A stretch of 64,000 nt of DNA from Macrolepiota albuminosa. Taxonomy: Eukaryota; Basidiomycota; Agaricomycetes; Agaricales; Agaricaceae. Position numbers and translations under genes: made by a program. Position 1 is the first letter of the stretch; each line of letters opens with the position of its first letter. Shown piece by piece: positions 36,977 through 49,735 of the stretch. A model generated the notes under the pieces. That model saw only the letters and a list, made by a program, of their open reading frames with translations, searched no databases and was not told where the DNA came from. The DNA lies in NCBI GenBank assembly GCA_027475525.1, contig JAMWFC010000032.1, forward strand, positions 310,001 to 374,000, given 5' to 3'.

Positions 36977-37924
36977 GACGAACGTCCGATGGTTTGCCAG
37001 ACAAGACGCGTTTTTCAAGCTCAGACCATCGTGACCGATGACCGCGCAAGAGGCTGCCCTAAACTCATCATGTGATTAAAGTGACGCGGATTTTGATGCG
37101 CTTCGCTGTCGGCCTCGGACATCCTGATTCCTGGCATGCTACCGTCGTAACTTCATAGCTTCTTATTCATTGACGGGTGTGCCTACATCAGAAAATGTCT
37201 GTTCTACCTAGTTTGAATAACTTGAATTCTGAGTAAACATACTCAGCAGACCTCGTCGACTCTCCTCAAGGACCGATGTATAGGCGATGCCCGGTGAACT
37301 ATAACTAGCAAACATTTTCCCACTTCATCGGCTGCTCTAGTAACAGCCAAGCAAAGGATGAAACATTAAGCATACCTCCTTGATCTCATGGGTTCCCCCG
37401 TAGATACGGATCCACCGCCGAGGCTCACCGCAATCGTTTCCCACCCGTTTCCACGCAAAAGTTATAGACACTTCTCCGTTGCTCGAACAAAATGAAAGTG
37501 TTGGCTTCGAAGGATTGAGAAACGACGTAGTGCACAACGCTGCTGGTCACAGATTTGTGGAAATATCCCCCTAGCCATCAATCATGGTCGCGTTCGTGAT
37601 CGTTTCCACAAGTTTGCCGGGTCGTCAGAGGGCTACACTGCATCTTTATTACCTTTGTGATCCGGTTGACACCTTGGGTCCTTTATAAACTCCCCGCTAT
37701 TCTTAGTTTCATCAATAGGCTGGCCTGTTCAATACCCCCTCGCATAACTTTATCACAAATACTCTTTCACGAGCTCTAACGACTTCACGACCTCTTACAA
37801 CTCACAACCAAGCGTCCTACTCCTTTCAAGTACTCATCAGGACACACAGAGAAACATCCATCTCGCCAAATCGCATTTCACACCGAACACCGAACACTCA
37901 CGCGACTCCAATCGTAGTCTGACA
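36977..37924. other. divergent intergenic region
   Basis: Shared upstream region of the LSH gene (minus) and the small protein gene (plus). On the minus strand 37337-37537 is open with a possible splice donor after HEIKE, so a very small spliced gene is possible, but no family was recognised and I do not call it. The right part has a TATA box and a long C/A-rich leader. Confidence 0.5.
37684..37689 (+). promoter_or_regulatory. TATA box of the small-protein gene
   Basis: TATAAA stands about 236 bp before the ATG at 37925. A pyrimidine- and CA-rich stretch without ATG follows, as in leaders of strongly expressed fungal genes. Confidence 0.5.
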
Positions 37925-38206
37925 ATGTTCACGCGCACCTACTACCCCAGCACCTCCAGTGTCTTCATGCCCACCACGAGCTATGCAAATCCTACATACG
38001 CCACCATACCCATGTCCGCGCCTGTCATGGTTCCGTCATTCCACAGGCAGGCGCCCGTTGTCGTCCCTACTCCGCAACACTATGGATATGCCCAGTCTAT
38101 GCCGTATTACGGCGCGATGGCACCGACTGTAGTTGTGTCCAGTCGTCACAGGCACGGGTCCAGCAGAAGGCACAGACGCCACTCCACGAGGTTCTTCGAC
38201 TTTTAG
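37925..38206 (+). CDS. small Tyr/Pro/Ser-rich protein with basic C-terminus
   Basis: A single-exon gene of 93 codons. The product starts MFTRTYYPSTSS, is rich in Tyr, Pro, Ser, Thr and Val, has repeated PV(V/M)VP motifs, and ends in an Arg/His cluster (SRRHRRHSTRFFDF). There is no signal peptide or membrane segment. The clean TATA box and ATG-free leader support a real gene. It resembles short conserved proteins of agarics of unknown role, but I cannot name a family. Confidence 0.65.
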   Translation: MFTRTYYPSTSSVFMPTTSYANPTYATIPMSAPVMVPSFHRQAPVVVPTPQHYGYAQSMPYYGAMAPTVVVSSRHRHGSSRRHRRHSTRFFDF

Positions 38207-38977
38207 AACCGACGCCGGTTCTTTCTATGTCGCACGAGAAGCTGAGAAAGAGAGAATACCTAAGAGAGAGATGTTGGAGGCAGAGGACGGAGGAGTTAGT
38301 GTAAGATATTTGTATTCTATGACATGAGGGACAGGCGTGTCTCTTGCCCGTCTGTGAATGAGACAATTGATATGTTTGCACTGATTGGCGTCCGTCTTTC
38401 AACCGCTCGCAAGTATTCAATTTTGTCCTTGGTTATCAACCGTGAATGTAGCAATGCAATATTGAGAGTGAACTTCGTCTACGATACTGAGACGGTGTAA
38501 CACATTGCCTTTCTGACACCCAGATCCGGCACCCAGAATGACAGATTTCCAAAATTCTCAAAATAATCAACTGTTGGAGTAATAAACGAGACTCTATCCA
38601 CGTCGATACGTGCACCGATGTCACTAGTCTTCTTGTCATAAACTTTCCACTGTCTCGCTCATGCAATCAGGGACATGCTTTGAAATCATTTTCGCTGTAT
38701 TACCGATATGTATGTAGAGTAGCATTTATGTTACTCTACGGACTTTTATACGCTCGAGTTTAATATCCTCAGTCGTTGTCGCCACAACAATGAGGACATA
38801 GTTCAGTATTAATCGATACCCTAATTTGAGCAAATCTATACACGAGAGCCGCTGTTATTGCCAAGATCCTTCTTGACCTATACTGTCGAACCTTGGTTTG
38901 AGTATAAAAGTGTTAAAATGACTAAGCGCACATAGTTTGATCGAAAAAAATTGTCCCAGTCATCTATCTCGATTGTC

Positions 38978-41079
38978 ATGGCTACAGAGCACTCTGCATT
39001 CGCCGCGTCAGGGGAAGAAGCGATCGCCCGGACTCTTGATATCCATGTAGATTATACTACAGACAGTCTTTCGCCATCTGAATTTCAGAAGTTTTATGAA
39101 ATTTCACGGACGGCGGAGGAGATCGTGAAGGGTAATTATCAACGAGTACGTGTTACAATAGAATGCAATAATCTCCTGCTCTTGGAGTACTCAATACCAA
39201 TTTGCAGATTGCATTACAATTCCCCGACGAACTATTGCATGTTTCTGTTCCGGTTTATCGACAGCTCAAGGCAAACATTGGAGAAGGCAGAGAACTTTAT
39301 GTCCTTGCAGACACCTCCTATGGCAGGCAGGCACCAACAATCACTGTGCCACTTCTGTGATTCTTATCGACAGTAGTTGCTGCGTTGACGAGGTGGCTGC
39401 CCAGCACGTTGATGCTGATGCCGTTGTACATTACGGGCATGCTTGCATGACACAGTAAGTGGAGTCAAGGCTGATTGCACGATCTCACACCATCTCGTCC
39501 AGAACATCTCGCTTACCAGTGATCTATGTATTTGGCCATAAGCCCTGCGACATCTCTGCTTGCATCGCAAGCATCACGGTGTTCTTCCAGCAGTATTTCT
39601 TGACTGTAAACGAAGAGGATGGCACAAGGAAACCAGATTCGATTCTTCTGAAGCATGATGTAGGCTATACACACCTAGCAGGTAGTCCTGTGCAAAGCTA
39701 TAGCTGGAGACATACTAACAAGTCTATATTTTAGATATATTAAGTTCTAGGATCGAGGAAGTCTTCAGCACCTTCGGCGTCAAGACATTGTACCAAACAA
39801 TACCAACACAGACCACTCCAATAGCTACTACACTGATAGGATCATTGGAAACAAAAACTCACAGACCGCAAAACGTCTCCCACTCCGCAACGTCTGTTCC
39901 GACTTGTGAAGTTCCAGCCTACTCCTCAAATCCCGCACTTCTGTACATTGGTGGCGAGAGTCTCACTTTGACAAACATCCTGATGACCCATGGTCTGTCT
40001 GATGTACGTCCCTGGGTTGAAGATCTGTATGCTACAAAGGAGCATCTCACTCTCTTGATCACAGGTCTTCTCCTGCGATCCATCGACAAATATCACAAGC
40101 CTGGCCTCTGAGCGCTCAAATCGCCTTCTAATGAGGCGTTATGCCGCCGTGCAACATGCTCGCGACGCTGATGTATTTGGGATCCTTGTGGGCACGCTTG
40201 GAGTCTGTACGTCGTGTCCTAATATCAATCGACCTATTTCAAGCTCATGGCGCGTCGTTAGCCTCTTATCTTCCTCTCATTCGTCACATCCGGGCTCTCT
40301 TGACGCGACACAAGAAAAAAAGCTATACCATCAGTGTGGGCAAGCTAAATCCTTCCAAACTTGCAAACTTTCTTGAGATCGAATGTTTCGTACTCGTTGC
40401 TTGTCCTGAAAATAGTGTGATAGAGGCCAAGGTTCGATTCTGACTCCAGTAATCTCACTTGACATCTCATCTATCTATAGGAGTTTCTCCGGCCAATCAT
40501 TACGCCTTTCGAACTTGAAGTCGCACTTCAATCGACACCGAAGTGGACAGGACGTTACGTGTTGAACTTTGAGACATTGCTCGCAGATGCGCCAGAAAGT
40601 GTGGCGGCTAATAATATTCAGGCTGAATCAGAAAATGGCGGGAAAGAGGAAAGCGAGTCTGACGGCGAAGATCCTGATCGACCAGTGTTCTCACTCGTCA
40701 CGGGAACATATCGACAAGCTAAACGCTACGGTGCAGACGGTACGTTCGCTCAACTTGTTCAGGTCTGTTTTCCGATGTTCACTGGTCTTCAGAGAATCAG
40801 CTTGACAGTGTTTGTGGCCCTGATTCTGCAATTGTACTACGAAACCAAGACAGCACAGTGGCTAAGTTAGCTGATAGTGCAGCTGGTAAGTGCATCGTTG
40901 AGAGGAGGAATTAACTGACCAATGCATCGCTGTGATCAGCCATGTTCTTGAAGACAAGGACATACCAAGGACTGGAGACACGAGTTGGTGAGGATGCTCC
41001 CAGCGTACTGGAGCAAGGACGGAACGGAATCGCGAGAGGGTACCGTGATGTTGACCATGAAGCGGAAGCATCCGAGTAA
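38978..41079 (+). CDS. DPH2: DPH2, diphthamide biosynthesis subunit
   Basis: DPH2 pairs with DPH1 in the first step of diphthamide synthesis on elongation factor 2: transfer of the 3-amino-3-carboxypropyl group by a radical SAM iron-sulfur enzyme in the cytosol. Visible motifs are [48 protein letters not shown] with conserved Cys, [44 protein letters not shown] and the end motif [12 protein letters not shown] with [14 protein letters not shown] 38978 gives the usual start. At least seven introns; the one at 39327-39376 has a GC donor and a tandem CAGTAG acceptor. Another (39995 to about 40063) restores VFSCDPSTN before the LLMRRYAA motif. Stop TAA 41077-41079. Confidence 0.92.
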
Positions 41080-42842
41080 TATTTGACACCCGGGCCAGGA
41101 CTTGCAAAAGTACTCAACGTGCCTTCTGTAACTCAGGCCCACTTGAGTTCCAGAGTCACTCGATCCCAACGAAAAATGACGATCTCTTGACAGTGACAAC
41201 TGATGGCTCTTTGGATTGTCCCTTTACGCTACAGCCCTTGGTGATGCCTATAGATGAGCAAGAAAAGGGTGATTCAGATAGGAATTCTCCTCCACTGTTT
41301 GCCCGTCCTGATCGACGTGTTTGAGCCTGGGATGGCTCAACCACTTGTAGTTCCCAAGCTCACAGATGGAATAAGGTCTCCTTGTTCATAGTCTTGAATC
41401 TGAATATCGTTCTCCTCATCTTGTGAAGAAAAACTGTGTGTTAACGTTCGTTCATGAGTCAGCAGACCTTCTGGTTGCAGACATGTGCCACCAATGGGCA
41501 TAAATCGCCCAGCATACTATGGATGTATCTTATCGCTTCAAAATCTAATTGGATACTGGTATCGAGACCGGGGATCACGCCTAGTATTGAATCACTTCGG
41601 AGTCGTTATGCTATCACGTACCACGACCAGATGTCCTACTTGCCGGCTGCCGACTCCAGAATAAATCCTAGAGGCTAGCCGGGGACCGGTGGACCGGTGG
41701 CTGCTCTGACTTAAGCGGCTCTTAATGCAGTAATGCGACCAGCTCTTCCAGCTCTTGTCTTGTAGCATCTTTCTGAGATTCTGCTCTCAGATATCGCCAC
41801 GGCAGATGCCTGCTCGCTTAATGTCCTTCAAAATCTGAATATAAGCTTCCTTGGGAAAAAATCATCAAGAGGACTAGAAAGCTGGCGGAAAACAAACTTA
41901 CTCGACTGTGCTTGAGACCCTAACTTGATTCTCCATTAGTCGGGCCTTGAGGTCTCAGAGTCACTTTCCAACACAACTCATGACGAGAGCTCTAACGCCA
42001 CTCTCCGTGTCCACGAAGAAAATGAAGCCGTGCGAATGCCTTCTACGACATCACATCAATCTGACATTAAGGTCCATTTCATAAGTATTGAAGGGGGTTT
42101 GAATTCAGTGACTGCCTCCGAAAGGATATGTTGCCCCGCATTCAGTAGATGAAATTACACAGAATCTAACACACTCCACCTAACGTCGAGTAAAGGATTC
42201 GGTAAGAATGGAGAGAATTTGTAATATATTATGAGGGACGGTTAGAGCCTTCAGGGTCTTTATGCTGCGGTGAGAGTCCTGTCTCTGACGAGCTCTCTTA
42301 TGCCAGCGACTGTACGACCCAGCACATACTTCCGCCGTGGCACGGCTGGCCATGGCAAAGTCACGCTGATGATGGTAACCATGTATGGTGCGAAGAGAGC
42401 CGTGCGAGTTTTGATGTACATAAAGTCGTGTTTAAGGTGTCTCGCCACGTTTACATCGAGATGGTAGCACGGCTTGAGCACAGCACATAGCTGCAGCCGC
42501 AGTTTTTTCCTCCTGCAACGGTCGTCACAACATTCGCACTCAATTGAGTGAGTGGCGTAAAATGAAAACAACTTGGATATGAAAAATCGCAAAAAATTGA
42601 TTCGTTGTCGCAGCATAGTTTTCCAGCGTTTAAAGAGGGTTTGCGTTCTGAGATCGTGATGAACAGCATATGAAAAGGGGCTTTCCAGTCTTAACCAACT
42701 GGATCGCATCGATTGTAGCATAATCTTCATAAGATATGGCGAGAAAAGTGACCCAGCAAGAATCTCAAAGGAGACAATCACAGCACATCCATTGTATGGA
42801 TCTTCCCGACTTCTCCAAACAATGAACCGCCTGCTTGTATAC
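41080..42842. other. intergenic, no supported gene
   Basis: Short ORFs only. A fragment near 41450-41660 is in pieces in two frames on the plus strand and could be a worn gene remnant, but shows no motif. The open stretch 42260-42898 on the minus strand overlaps the F-box gene end and has no domain; it may be its 3' region. Confidence 0.4.
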
Positions 42843-44162
42843 CTACCCGGAAGATAAATATTCCAGACCGTCTTCAAGGGGCACATCCGTGGTTCCAATA
42901 AGAATCTTCATACCCGCCTGCGCCAATGATTCCAATCGACGAACAATAGCATCATCGTAGTCGTCATTAGCACCCACCGTAACCTCCAGAAGTTGAGTAA
43001 TAGGTGAAACCTCCTCATCTACGTTCCACCGGGACTCCAATAATTCTACCAATGTCGTGGTCAGGGGACCGGGAAGTGAGACTTCGAGGGTCTTCAACTT
43101 GGGTACGAGGGGCGTTTTCAATGCAGAACGCCAAAGCAGACGGGTGAGGAGAAGATCGGTAACCATGGTAGATATGGATGACGAAAGTAGAGTCAGGTGC
43201 TTCAATGTTGGAAGCAGCTCCAGAATCCCGATCAATTCGTCTTCGGTTAGCGCTGTTTTACGGAGATAGAGACTCTCCAGCCCATCAATGCCAGCAATGA
43301 AGGTGGACAAATGAGCACCAAATGGACAGTCGATGTTACATATACGAAGGGATCGTAGGTGTGGCGCAATGAGATTCCTAAACAGATCCTGCGTCTCGAT
43401 GACCTCGTTCCACGTTGGCGCCAATACAGCAAGTTCCTTGAGATTATCATGTCGAAAAGGTTGAGGGGGAGGTAACGGCAATTTGATGAGATCTTCTGTA
43501 TATATGAACGATCCGCTTTCGAGCCGCGGAGCTCGGCGCAAGATGTCAAGTGAGTCGCTGATGGTTACGGTCATGATGGGTATCTGTGATAGGTTTGCCC
43601 AAGGAAATTTGAATATGTACGGGTGGAGGTTGACACACTCAAGAGATCGAAGCTGCGGTGCGACCTCAAACGCGTCTATTATAGGATCAGTAGCGAATGG
43701 CTCGTGAGTCCCCAGGCTCAGCTCCTGCAGCGATGGAAGCTTGCCGCGGGCGGGAAAGAGAGCCGCGTATGCTGATAGCGGAAGAAAGAAGTACATACTC
43801 CGCCATTGATGAGAATGCTGTACTAGGATATCGAGGATTGCATGGGTGGAGAAGTACGGTGGGTCATTCCACATCACGTATATTGATAGTGGACAAGTCC
43901 CAGATCTGGTTAACCAGGTAGAGACGATGCTAGTCTGATGTCTGGCATTTGGCTTGATATTGAGGTACAGTCTGGACCAAAGAGATCGAGTTCCAATGGC
44001 GACATTACGCCATGAACGGCAGATCTTGGTTAAGAGTAGCGGTATATCTATAGTATTCAAAGGGGTCAAGCTGCCATCTATATCCGTACATTGGAGAAAG
44101 ATCTTGGACAGGATCTCGGTAGGCAAGGTTGTAGCACCTGAGATAAATGATAATTTATGCAT
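42843..44162 (-). CDS. F-box protein with leucine-rich C-terminus
   Basis: A single open frame of 439 codons. Residues about 12-60 are an F-box (TLPTEILSKIFLQCT, then CRSWRNVAIGTRSLWSRLYL), which would bind Skp1 in an SCF ubiquitin ligase. The rest has irregular leucine-rich segments (LPSLQELSLGTHE, LRSLECVNL, LKELAVLAPTW, LESLYLRKTALTEDELIGILELLPTLKHLTLL) for substrate binding. This is a large, fast-evolving family in agarics. The first codons MHKLSFISG may be replaced by an upstream exon: an AG acceptor lies at the GGTGCTACAACC junction. The GH43 gene diverges 525 bp away. Confidence 0.85.
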   Translation of the reverse strand: MHKLSFISGATTLPTEILSKIFLQCTDIDGSLTPLNTIDIPLLLTKICRSWRNVAIGTRSLWSRLYLNIKPNARHQTSIVSTWLTRSGTCPLSIYVMWNDPPYFSTHAILDILVQHSHQWRSMYFFLPLSAYAALFPARGKLPSLQELSLGTHEPFATDPIIDAFEVAPQLRSLECVNLHPYIFKFPWANLSQIPIMTVTISDSLDILRRAPRLESGSFIYTEDLIKLPLPPPQPFRHDNLKELAVLAPTWNEVIETQDLFRNLIAPHLRSLRICNIDCPFGAHLSTFIAGIDGLESLYLRKTALTEDELIGILELLPTLKHLTLLSSSISTMVTDLLLTRLLWRSALKTPLVPKLKTLEVSLPGPLTTTLVELLESRWNVDEEVSPITQLLEVTVGANDDYDDAIVRRLESLAQAGMKILIGTTDVPLEDGLEYLSSG

Positions 44163-44687
44163 GTCGAGGGCGATCCAGGTTCGAAGTCGGCAAGAACACG
44201 ATCAGAGAGATCGGGAAGGATAATCCAAACGTCGGCCAGAGAGGGTCGCTTGGAGATACTCACAGAGTGACGAGCAGCGCAGAAATCTTCTGATCAGAAG
44301 ACAGAGAGTCGATAGTTGCAATGAGTTTGCGGTTCCAGACGAAAGGAACGGTTTTACCATTTCGAGAACAGGCGATAAAGCATTGACAAGCAGGTACAAA
44401 TATCGCGAGCTTGCTATTTGCTTCCCAGCAGCTGGGATCATCACTGGATTCTTGACTTATGTATATCACTATCTGGCTTCATGTTGAAACCAATCCACCT
44501 TTCTGCGGCGAAATGAGACTTTGAGGCTAATTGCTTCTGGCGTTCCGCAGAGACGGCCCGCCTATCCTGACACGCGTTGTACGATTCACGCGGCTCGTAG
44601 ATCATATGACCATCCTTACTTACCATGAGCATGACTACTTCAGAACATGTACATTTCGTCCTTCAGCGCTTTGTTATCTTGCCACGT

Positions 44688-46909
44688 ATGGCGTCTTTGA
44701 GCTACCTTATTATGCGTTTTCTTGTGCTTTTCTTCCTTCGTCGGTATTTCTGTGTCAGGGCCTCATTTTCAATATCAACTCACTTGATTAGCAACAGTCT
44801 TCCCAGCCTATGGCCTAATCAACCCAATCCTACCTGGCTGGAATCCTGACCCCAGCATCGTCTGTGTTGGCTCTGATTATTTTATTGCTACCTCCACGTT
44901 CGAGTATTATCCTGGACATCCAATATACCACAGCAAAGATTTACTTTCTTGGACACTTATTGGCCATGCATTGACGCGGCCCTCGCAACTGAGCCTGTTT
45001 GGTACTCCTTCTGACGCGGGCAAGTGAATTTGTTAGACCTGAGTCAGCTTCTGATCATATGCAGGTGTATGGGCTCCTGGCCTCAGATATCACGATGGAA
45101 CGTTTTACTTGACATCAACTACGAGATATGTTTATACCTGTAAGTCCGTTACCACCTCACGTTGGGATTCTGTTGACACTCCAAAGCTGAGTTTCGTTTA
45201 TTTCCGCGCCCTTTCTATGTAACAACGAAAGATATATTCTCAGGCCTCTGGAGTGATCCTATTTACTTTGGTGGGTCTCCTGTTGTGATTTTGAGACCTG
45301 CATGAACACGGACCAGACGCGTTGGGCTACGATGCAGACCTCTTTTGGGACACTAATGGTGATGTGGGTCCTTCCTTCTTATGTTCTACTAATCTCAATT
45401 TCCAAACAGGTATTTCTGACTTGGAGTGGCATCAACAACGCGATCGATAAAATATATGGTTTGTCTGTCTATAGCTCGATTTCTTCCGAGTGACAGTTAT
45501 CCAGGAATATGGCAGAACAAGATTGACCTCAAGACCGGCAATTCCCTTACACCAGCCCAAATGATTTTTGCAGGAACATTGCCCGATGATGCGTCAGCTC
45601 GGCCAGAAGGTCCACATGTATATCGCATCAACGAGACATACTACCTACTGATTGCCGAAGGTCAATCCATAGAGTTTCCACGATTCCCGTTGTTTGAATT
45701 GTGGATTTGACAGGTGGTACTGACATTCACCATCGGTCTACCATCCAACGCGGACAATCGCCATCCGGGCCTTGGGAAAACAATCCTAAGAACCCCATTC
45801 TGTTCAATGGAGCAGATCTTACCAATGCCGTCCAAGATACGGGTCATGGTGACATCGTACAAGGTACAGATGGGAGATGGTGGGGCGTTGCCCTGGGTGT
45901 GCGTCCGCAGGGTCTGAATTTTAGCCACATTCAATTAGGCAGGCGACTATCTTTACTTGTAAATTTCCCGAGCGATAGTGACGAGTTGTTTTGTCAAGGT
46001 CGCGAAACATTCTTATTCCCTGTTACTTGGGAAGACGGATGGCCCGTTTTTAACAGTGGTCTACCTTTAACAGAGCACATCCCCGACGTCCTCCCCGACG
46101 TCTCTGCTCTCATCCCGTATACTAACAATTTCACCTCGGACGCCCTCGACGATTCATTCTACTTCGTACGCACACCCTACAAGGCTTTCCATTCCCTCAC
46201 TGCCCGACAGGGCTACCTCCGCCTGTTCGCTAATTCGTACGCCCCTGGTGACCGTGACAGTTCCGCGTTGCTTCTGCGCAAACAGACAGCATACACTGAG
46301 ACGTTCGAGACGCGCTTGGATGACTTCAAGCCAACGAGTAACCTAACTGAAGCGGGCGTGAGCGTGTATTACGGTGACTCGCTGCACAACGAGATTGGCG
46401 TGGCGGGTGGCGATGATGGGAGGTATATAGTGGTGCGGACAGTTGTGTTGAATCAGCAAGTTGGTCCGTGGGCGTTGACGACTGCGAATGCGACGGTCAT
46501 ATCGGTTTGTCCTTGTATTATGCTCGAGCGGTTCCATCTTATATTCACATCATTTTCGCAGGTTCGACGGTGCAAGCTCGCTACGACTGACGCCAACGTG
46601 CGATTCATGGTCCTAGCCAGCCCCGCCTCGTATAGTCTCGGTTATGCGGAAGGTGACGATTCCGAGTTCACCTTCCCTGCTACGATCGACAGCTCCGCGC
46701 TCTCCATCGCCCCTGCTGGGTACGCATCATGTACCAAAGTTTGTCTTCGTCTACTTAACCTTGCATGCAGAGGATTCTTCTTCAAAGGTGCCGCATTCGG
46801 GATCTACAACACAGGCAATGGCAAGCCCAGCCTCGTTTCTGCCGACTTCAAACACTGGCAGCAAACGCCAACCGCCCCTTGTCTAAATAATGGCACATCA
46901 TTTCACTAA
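44688..46909 (+). CDS. glycoside hydrolase family 43 enzyme (beta-xylosidase/arabinofuranosidase type)
   Basis: Secreted or surface enzyme acting on xylan or arabinan side chains. A hydrophobic N-terminus (SLSYLIMRFLVLFFL) is a likely signal sequence. The five-bladed catalytic domain shows the three expected acids: Asp in GWNPDPSIV, Asp in LGYDADLFWD and Glu in RPEGPHVYR. TWSGINN and GHGDIVQGTDGRWW follow. A C-terminal beta-sandwich of the GH43 xylosidase type runs from about 46100 (YKAFHSLTARQGYLRLFAN, AGVSVYYGD) to the end (FFFKGAAFGIYNTG). I traced ten introns; two, at 45020-45064 and 45939-45998, use GC donors. Exact sugar specificity cannot be read from this. Start ATG 44688 with an intron after RRYF; stop TAA 46907-46909. 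Confidence 0.88.
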
Positions 46910-47183
46910 CATTCAAGTCGACTTCGGCTCCTAAACTCTGTTTCACACCCACAAGTCAAAACCGAACAAGTCTACTCGTGTGCATATTATATTGTAATGA
47001 GATGAGAGGTGGGCACAGGAGGAACACCACAAGCAATAGGCGCATAGTTATGAGTACGTTAGTTGGTGATAATTCATCACAGGTAAACTACTGTTTTTTT
47101 TGACCCGGCCATGGAAATATGTAGTGCAAGGACTACGTCTCCACGATAACGAGTACTGTTCATCTACATGCATAAGGAAAGAG

Positions 47184-49434
47184 TTAAGACAACGACTGCG
47201 CGAGTGCAGTAAGCTGCCCAGCCATATGCGGGTAGGTCTTGAGGAACTCGGCCTGGGCTTCGGTTGCCTAAACTCCAAAGTCAATAAGACAAACCATGAT
47301 CAAGATCCCCCACTCACATATTGATATGTCAACGCATTCTGCAACTCTGGCTCACTCCTCGCAAGCTCGGCCTGCCTCCTGAAGTACTCCGCCGCCTTAG
47401 AAATTTTACTTTGCTGCAGATTCAGTTGAGCAAGTGTCGCCACCGCCGCCTCACATTCCGGATCAATCCTCAGTGCCTCACCACAGCAGCGCTCAGCGGC
47501 ACCGATGTCTTTCTTCCATTGGAAAAGAGCGAGACCTTTGTTAACAAGGGGGAGGACATTGGGTGTGGGCTTGAGCTTTTCAAGCTCGATGGCACGATCG
47601 AATTTCTCAGCAGCATCTTCGAAGCGTTGTTGGTCAAGGAGAAGTTCGCCACTAAGAGAGGAACGTCGGTAAAGTAAAGGTTGAAGAAAGGGTGGCGTAC
47701 TAGTAATTTTGGGGCTCGCTTCGTTGAGGGAAGGCTTTGAGTGTTCTGCGGAAAGTTGCCATACTGTTGGCAGTATTGCCCGACTTGTATTGGGCAACGG
47801 CGAGTTGGATATGTGAGAAGACGAAGGAGTCGTCCAGCTGACTGGATTTCGTGTAGTTCTCCGCAGCCTGAGAGAACTCATTCATGATGAAATAAACTGT
47901 TGTCAGTGTCAGCACAAAGTAATCCTTGATTCTTGCGATCGAGAAGCTCACCCTGTCCACGGTGGTAGTAGATGTCCGGGTCGTTTTCGTTAAACTTGAT
48001 CGCCTCCTCGAAGCACTTGAAGGCGCTAGGAGCATCTCCTTGCTCCATGTGCACTGAAGCGAGCTTCACGAGACTCTGTGTGAAGTCCGGGACAACCTCT
48101 AGAGAAGCAAGGAGGTCTTCCTTAGCTCCCGCGACTTCGCCGACAAGGAATCTAAAAGGTCATTTAGTAAACGAGTTCTCCGTGATATCGGCTTCTCTTA
48201 CTTGAACGTTCCCCGCAGGTTGAGGGCCTCAGCACGACCTTGAGGCCATGAGATACCTTGGTCGATAGCCTCATTGACGAGCGTTAGAGCGTGTGCATAG
48301 TTAGAAGCCTCGAGTGCCTGGAGTGCAAGAAGCAAAGTATTGTCGCCCGTTGAGGGGTTTTCCGGAAGTGTCGGGAGAGGTCCTGGGGTTCACGTGTCAG
48401 CTGGCATGAGATTGAGAGAGTGACAGACATACGAGGTCGGAAAGCGGAGAAGTAGGCAGCGATAAAGGTATGAGAAGGAAGACGAGGTGTGCGTGTAGCC
48501 ATAGTTTCTGCTGCTTTTTTGTTTGAGAGCGTTTGAAGCACACGCTCAACGGCCTGTGCGGTGCTTTGGTTCGAGAATTTCTCGAGGATGGTTGCAGCGG
48601 TGAAGTCTTGAAGCGAAGTTAGAGACGTGAGAATTGAGGAGGGGAATCAACGTTACCGCGTAGCGCCTCTTCGAACCGGTGAAGACTCTCAAAAGCCATG
48701 GCACGACGGTTGAGTGCCTTGATGTACATGACATCGAGCTTCAATGCCTCGTCACAGTCAGCAATTACGAGGTCATACTGAGGAGGTTCCATGTTGACAT
48801 AACCTGCGCAAGACTCAGTCGGCTGCTGACGGAAAACGGAGCATGCGACATACATGCAGCACGATTGCTGTAGTAAATGGGTTCGTTGGGTGTTACCTGG
48901 ATGGCGCGAGTGTAGAATACGGCTGCTTCATTGTATTTACGTTCCTTGTATGTTGCGTTTCCTCGCTCCTTTAACTTTCTCGCGAGTGCAGCCCGTTCCT
49001 GCCGTAAAATTAAATTCGTGTAGTTTGAATCAAGAACACTAAGATTTACCTCATTGGACAATGCAGCAATCTGCTCCGAAGTTAATGGTGTATCAACTGC
49101 ACATCGTCAGAAACACCATAGAGTTCATTCCAGGTGACACACCCAAGGGATCCTCGCTCTCCACCTTAGGTTTTGGCGGAACAATCTCCTCAAGAATAGG
49201 GCCATCCACGTCCTTTACCGACTTCTTCTTCTTGTTCCCTTTGCCCTTCTTCTTCTCCTTGCGGGTCCCCTTTTCGACATCGGGTTGCGCGTGCGGCCGT
49301 GACGAACTCGAGGCATAGTACGCAACACCTCCGACGGCGAGAGCAGCAGCAGCACCAATAAGAATGACACGCTTATTCTCGGAGATAAACGACTGGGCAC
49401 GGTCAAGGAAGGAGGAAGGCTCGGAAGACGCCAT
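47184..49434 (-). CDS. TOM70: TOM70 mitochondrial import receptor
   Basis: Outer-membrane receptor that takes carrier precursors from Hsp70/Hsp90 and passes them to the TOM pore. The N-terminus has one membrane anchor ([19 protein letters not shown], about residues 20-40), then a Lys-rich linker. A three-repeat TPR clamp follows ([44 protein letters not shown], [15 protein letters not shown]), then a long series of TPRs ([40 protein letters not shown]). The end is [14 protein letters not shown] with TAA at 47184-47186. Start ATG 49434. About seven introns. Its transcription start faces the tRNA-Asp gene 113 bp away. Confidence 0.92.
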
Positions 49435-49547
49435 TTTTGAAAGGAAAAGTAAGTCTGTTTCTGCTGAAGACTTTTTGTGATGGCGAAGCGTGGGATTATG
49501 TACAAATTGGAGCAGGTTCTGATGTGTAGAATTGGTCTCATAAACAA

Positions 49548-49645
49548 TCTTCGCTAGTATATCGGTTTAGTACACGCGCCTGTCATTAAGAAAGTCTTCT
49601 CATTGTTGGCCGCGCGAAAGCTGGGTTCGACTCCCAGGCGAAGAG
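49548..49645 (+). tRNA. tRNA-Asp (GTC) with intron
   Basis: Acceptor TCTTCGC (49548-49554) pairs fully with GCGAAGA (49638-49644). The D arm is TAGTATATCGGTTTAGTA, the anticodon stem GCGC pairs across CTGTCA with anticodon GTC at 49582-49584, and the T arm is CTGGGTTCGACTCCCAG. A 25-bp intron (49586-49610) sits one base after the anticodon, the canonical place. Discriminator G at 49645 and a TTTT terminator at about 49651. Confidence 0.93.
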
Positions 49646-49735
49646 TGTTGTTTTATTGACATACTATGTACTTTGTTTGTATTTGCTTGCTTTTATTTAC
49701 AATTATCGCAAGGCCATCATTAGAACCAAATTCAA

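Noticed and set aside
37337..37537. 66-codon minus-strand ORF with a possible splice donor
   Set aside because: The next exon would stop at once or require another phase; no family recognised.
42260..42898. 212-codon minus-strand ORF next to the F-box gene
   Set aside because: Overlaps the F-box gene end in another frame, and composition and lack of domain suggest chance.
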